Below, piece by piece: positions 61,022 through 64,000 of a stretch of 64,000 bases of DNA; position 1 is the first letter of the stretch, and each line of letters opens with the position of its first letter. Location of the stretch: the NCBI GenBank assembly GCA_949357655.1, contig CASHTG010000012.1, forward strand, positions 1,612,001 to 1,676,000. The letters run 5' to 3'. A program made the position numbers and the translations under genes. This stretch comes from Parascedosporium putredinis (taxonomy: Eukaryota; Ascomycota; Sordariomycetes; Microascales; Microascaceae). The notes below the pieces were generated by a model. That model was not told the DNA's origin, did not search any database, and worked only from the letters and a program-made list of their open reading frames with translations.

Positions 61022-63038
61022 ATGTCGAGGCATGCATTGAGGGTGCCCCTAGGCTCGCTCTGGAGGACAGCTCCCTCCAGAGCTGTGCCATGTCTCGCCG
61101 CCAGGGCCACCGTCTCCGGAAGCACGAGATCGTCGGTGAGGCGGGCTTACTCGTCCAGCACTCTTGATAACCAGAATCAGGTATTGTCGTGTCTATATTT
61201 ACCCTCCATGGCCTCTTTGCCATGCACTCAATTCCGCCCGACGTGGGCAGTAGCAGCCGAGGTCTCATTACTGACATGCACCTGCTTCGTCACCCGTTAT
61301 CTAGGCCCTCGCTGCGCACCTCGAACAGGCCGACCCTGCCATTTACAACATTATCCTCAAGGTTCGACTATCCAGGGGACCCCGAGAAGAGAAAATGCGT
61401 TCCATACCTCATACCATATACCTCCTGCTTTCTCAACTAACCCAACCCTTGTGTGGTATTCTGTAGGAGGAGAACCGCCAGAAGCACTTCATCAATCTAA
61501 TCCTCCGAGAACTTCACCTCCAAGGCCGTTTTGGAAGCTCTTGGAAGTGTTATGCAAAGTTAGTCCTGCAACGATCATACCGGCTAGTCGCTTGCCCTCG
61601 AGCCGAGGTCATACAAAAGCTAACTTGGCGGTCCCATCCGGAATAGACAAGTACTCGGAAGGATATCCCGGTGCTCGATACTATGGCGGAAACGAATTCA
61701 TCGATCAGGCAGAGTCGCTGTGCCAGAAGCGCGCCTTGACAGCTTTTGACCTCGATGCGTCACAATGGGGGTAAACGTTCAAGGTATGTGCACGCCTCTA
61801 TGCATACACACTTTCTCTGGCTGTCCCTTCCCACGCCATCTATGATTCAGCAGTTCTCTAACACTAGCCTCCGTCGCCTCCATATAGCACTCTCGGTGCC
61901 CCCGCGAACCTGTACGTTTACTCTGCTCTCATGGGAACTCACGATCGGCTGATGGGTCTCGATCTCCCCCATGGAGGCCATCTTTCCCACGGCTACCAGA
62001 CGCCGACAAAGAAGATCTCGTTCATTTCCAAATACTTTGAAACCCTCCCATACCGCCTCGACGAGAAAACGGGCCTGATCAACTATGACCAGCTCGAGGA
62101 GCTCGCCACCCTCTATCGCCCCAAGATTATCGTCGCCGGGACGAGCGCCTACAGCCGGCTGCTTGACTACAAGCGCTTCCGCGAAATTTGCGACAAGGTG
62201 AATGCCTACCTCGTTGCCGACATGGCCCATGTCTCGGGCCTCGTAGCCGCCAACGTCATCCCCAGCCCGTTTGCCTTTGCCGATATCGTCACCACCACGA
62301 GCCATAAGAGTCTGCGCGGACCCCGAGGTGCCATGATCTTCTTCAGAAAGGGTGTTCGTCGAGTAAACCAGAAGACCAAGAAGGAAGAAATGTACGATCT
62401 CGAGGGCCCCATCAACACCTCCGTCTTCCCTGGTCATCAAGGTGGCCCCCACAACCACACGATTGCCGCTCTCGCCGTGGCTCTTCAACAGACGCAAACC
62501 CCCGAATTCCGCGCGTACCAGGCCCAAGTGCTTTCCAACGCCAAGTCCTTGGCTCGCCGCCTAGAGATCCCAAGGAAAAGGGTGGTCTTGGTTATAGCCT
62601 TGTAAGCGGCGGCACCGACAACCACCTGATCCTTGTGGATCTCAAGCCCCAAGGAATTGACGGAAGCCGAGTCGAACGAGTCCTAGAGCTTGTCGGCATC
62701 GCCGCCAACAAGAACACCGTTCCCGGCGATAGGTCCGCCCTTATTCCCGGCGGCATCCGTATGGGTACCCCGCTATGACCAGCAGAGGATTTTCCGAGAA
62801 CGATTTCGAGAGGGTTGCAGATATCATTGACCGCGCCGTGACCATCACCCTCAGATTAAACAAGGCGGCGAGGCAGGCGGCCGAGGAAAAGGGAGAGTCG
62901 AGCCCCGGCAAGCTCAAGTTGTTCCTTGACCACGTCGGCGATGGGTCGTCGGATCGGGAAATCGTGCAGCTCAAGTCAGAGGTAGCGGATTGGGTGGGTA
63001 CGTACCCTTATCCCTGGGACTCTCGGTCAAGTAGCTGA
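61022..63038 (+). CDS. SHM1: Serine hydroxymethyltransferase, mitochondrial
   Basis: PLP enzyme converting serine and tetrahydrofolate to glycine and 5,10-methylene-THF. Exons are 61022-61180, 61305-61361, 61467-61558, 61647-61783 and 61888-63038. Exon 1 encodes a basic, Ser/Arg-rich presequence (MSRHALRVPLGSLWRTAPSR), so the mitochondrial isoform. Family motifs appear in order: ENRQKHFINLI, PSENFTSKAVLEALGS, NKYSEGYPGARYYGGNEFID, WGVNVQALSGAPANLYVY, MGLDLPHGGHLSHGYQT, the PLP-lysine motif TTTSHKSLRGPRGAMIFF and NTVPGDRSALIPGGIRMGTPA. Frame breaks fall at 61503 (two lost or one gained), 61767-61771 (G run creating a TAA), 61895, 62570 and 62771. Repaired length is about 533 residues, ending WVGTYPYPWD with a short tail. 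The mitochondrial call rests on the presequence. Confidence 0.92.
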
Positions 63039-63508
63039 CCGGCCTGAACCTTTTGTTCGGCCGAGTGGGAGGGGTTTGGAAAGAGATCTTTATCCATGAA
63101 CCAAATGTATCGTTAAGGAGACAAGTGCTCAACGGCAACAGGAAGCAGCCCGTTGTTTTGTTTTAATGTAAACGGCACGTCTATTTTGTCAAATATTTTG
63201 AACCAGCAATCTCAGCCTCTCAAACGTCTTCTTCTCTCTTCTTCATATTCCTCACCATGATCTTTTGGAATGCTTTGATTATATATCCTATGATTCCGTA
63301 CGATGGTGCGAATAACACGCTGAAGACCTCGCATAGTATGGTCCTCGCTTACACATGGGGGTATCGTGAGGGGTTGTACGCCCCATTTGCGATGGCGACA
63401 AGTGGGAAGGGGGATGTAGGTGCTAAGAAAAGAAGAATATAAGCTAAAAGATAACATGGGATTACACAAAAGCCGTGATCCAAAATTCAAACTTGCTTCG
63501 CTCGTTCA
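63039..63508. other. Convergent intergenic region
   Basis: About 470 bases of 3' flank between SHMT and the AlkB-like gene. No gene is seen. Confidence 0.5.
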
Positions 63509-64000
63509 TCAAGCCTGCTGCCTCGTCATATGCAAAACATCGAATCCTTCGCCGTAGTGCTTCTCCCAGTCAAACTCGGATGCCCTATTTTCGATGCCAA
63601 ACGCTCTCACGAGGCTTCGGACGCCGCCTCGTCGCCATTAACGACGGGGCGGGCATCCTCCTTGGCCTTGGCCGTGGCGCCCTGGCCCCAGATGCGGGTC
63701 TCGCCGGCATCGAGAAACGTGCCGATGTTCCTGAAAGTGAGGGAGATCCTGCCGCCGCCAAAGGACTTTTCTTCCGGCGTCTTCTCGGCCTCGCGGCGCT
63801 TGTCTTGCTTGATGGCGTGCAGCCAACGCTCGTTGGTCGCGAGGCCCATGCGGCAGAGAGAATTGTGCGGGAGGCGGGCGCGCTGGCTCTGGCGCTGCAG
63901 CGGTGGGGAGGACGAGGAGGGGGTGATGGTGGTGGTGCTGGTGGGAGGGGAAGCGCTACCGGAATCCGGCTCCGCGGTAGGCTTGGGCTCTTTATCCGCT
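63509..64000 (-). CDS. AlkB-like 2OG-Fe(II) dioxygenase, C-terminal part
   Basis: C-terminal fragment of a gene that continues beyond the right edge, so its start is not in view. After a Ser/Thr/Pro-rich linker come MGLATNERWLHAIKQDKR and GGRISLTFRNIGTFLD. The RISLTFR segment matches the conserved Arg motif of AlkB dioxygenases, which contacts 2-oxoglutarate. RIWGQGATAKAKEDARPVV and a C-terminal ASEFDWEKHYGEGFDVLHM follow. The iron-binding His and Asp should lie outside the window. One C is lost near 63612-63615, which otherwise ends the frame early at EASEAS. The codon frame at the edge starts at base 63999. AlkB enzymes demethylate alkylated nucleic acid bases; the exact substrate cannot be told. 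The family call rests on one motif. Confidence 0.65.

Overview
The window is nuclear DNA of a filamentous ascomycete (Pezizomycotina, most likely a Sordariomycete). The basis is short GT-AG introns, a Zn(II)2Cys6 regulator, a CFEM surface protein, a fungal L-rhamnose catabolic pair, a fungal Som1 homologue, and long CT-rich promoters. There is no bacterial, viral or transposon signature. I recognise 16 protein genes and no RNA genes.

Layout. 0.3-7.3 kb: an AIF/AIFM3-type Rieske-FAD oxidoreductase and a conserved coiled-coil protein of unknown role. 8.3-20.7 kb: a probable L-rhamnose locus with a divergent Zn2Cys6 regulator (RhaR candidate), L-rhamnonate dehydratase (LRA3/lraC) and L-rhamnose 1-dehydrogenase (LRA1/lraA). 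20.8-25.6 kb: a compact block with an uncharacterised RecA/XRCC2-like protein, then three nuclear-encoded mitochondrial genes (Som1, cytochrome c oxidase Cox9/VIIa, mitoribosomal uL22m). 26.4-27.6 kb: a CFEM membrane protein. 27.6-37.5 kb: almost 10 kb without a recognisable gene. 37.5-58.8 kb: an RNA and translation block with a Prp24/SART3-type splicing factor, a DHX29/YLR419W-type DEAH helicase, the giant Gcn1 activator and ribosomal protein eL19. 61.0-64.0 kb: mitochondrial serine hydroxymethyltransferase and the C-terminal part of an AlkB-like dioxygenase that runs off the right edge.

The most important technical observation is that most long genes are interrupted by frame changes. By hand I count about 41. 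Of these, 36 equal the loss of one base, usually in a short G, C or T run; the other 5 fit loss of two or gain of one. They hit essential housekeeping genes whose reading frames are otherwise perfectly conserved, so I read them as homopolymer undercalls in the assembly, not as pseudogenes or programmed frameshifts. Gene spans below are therefore drawn across these breaks, and each entry gives the break positions.

I did not find a convincing undescribed system. The best biological leads are the rhamnose locus with its candidate regulator and the unusual C-terminal tail on its dehydratase, the mitochondrial gene block, and the Walker-A-less RecA-like protein.
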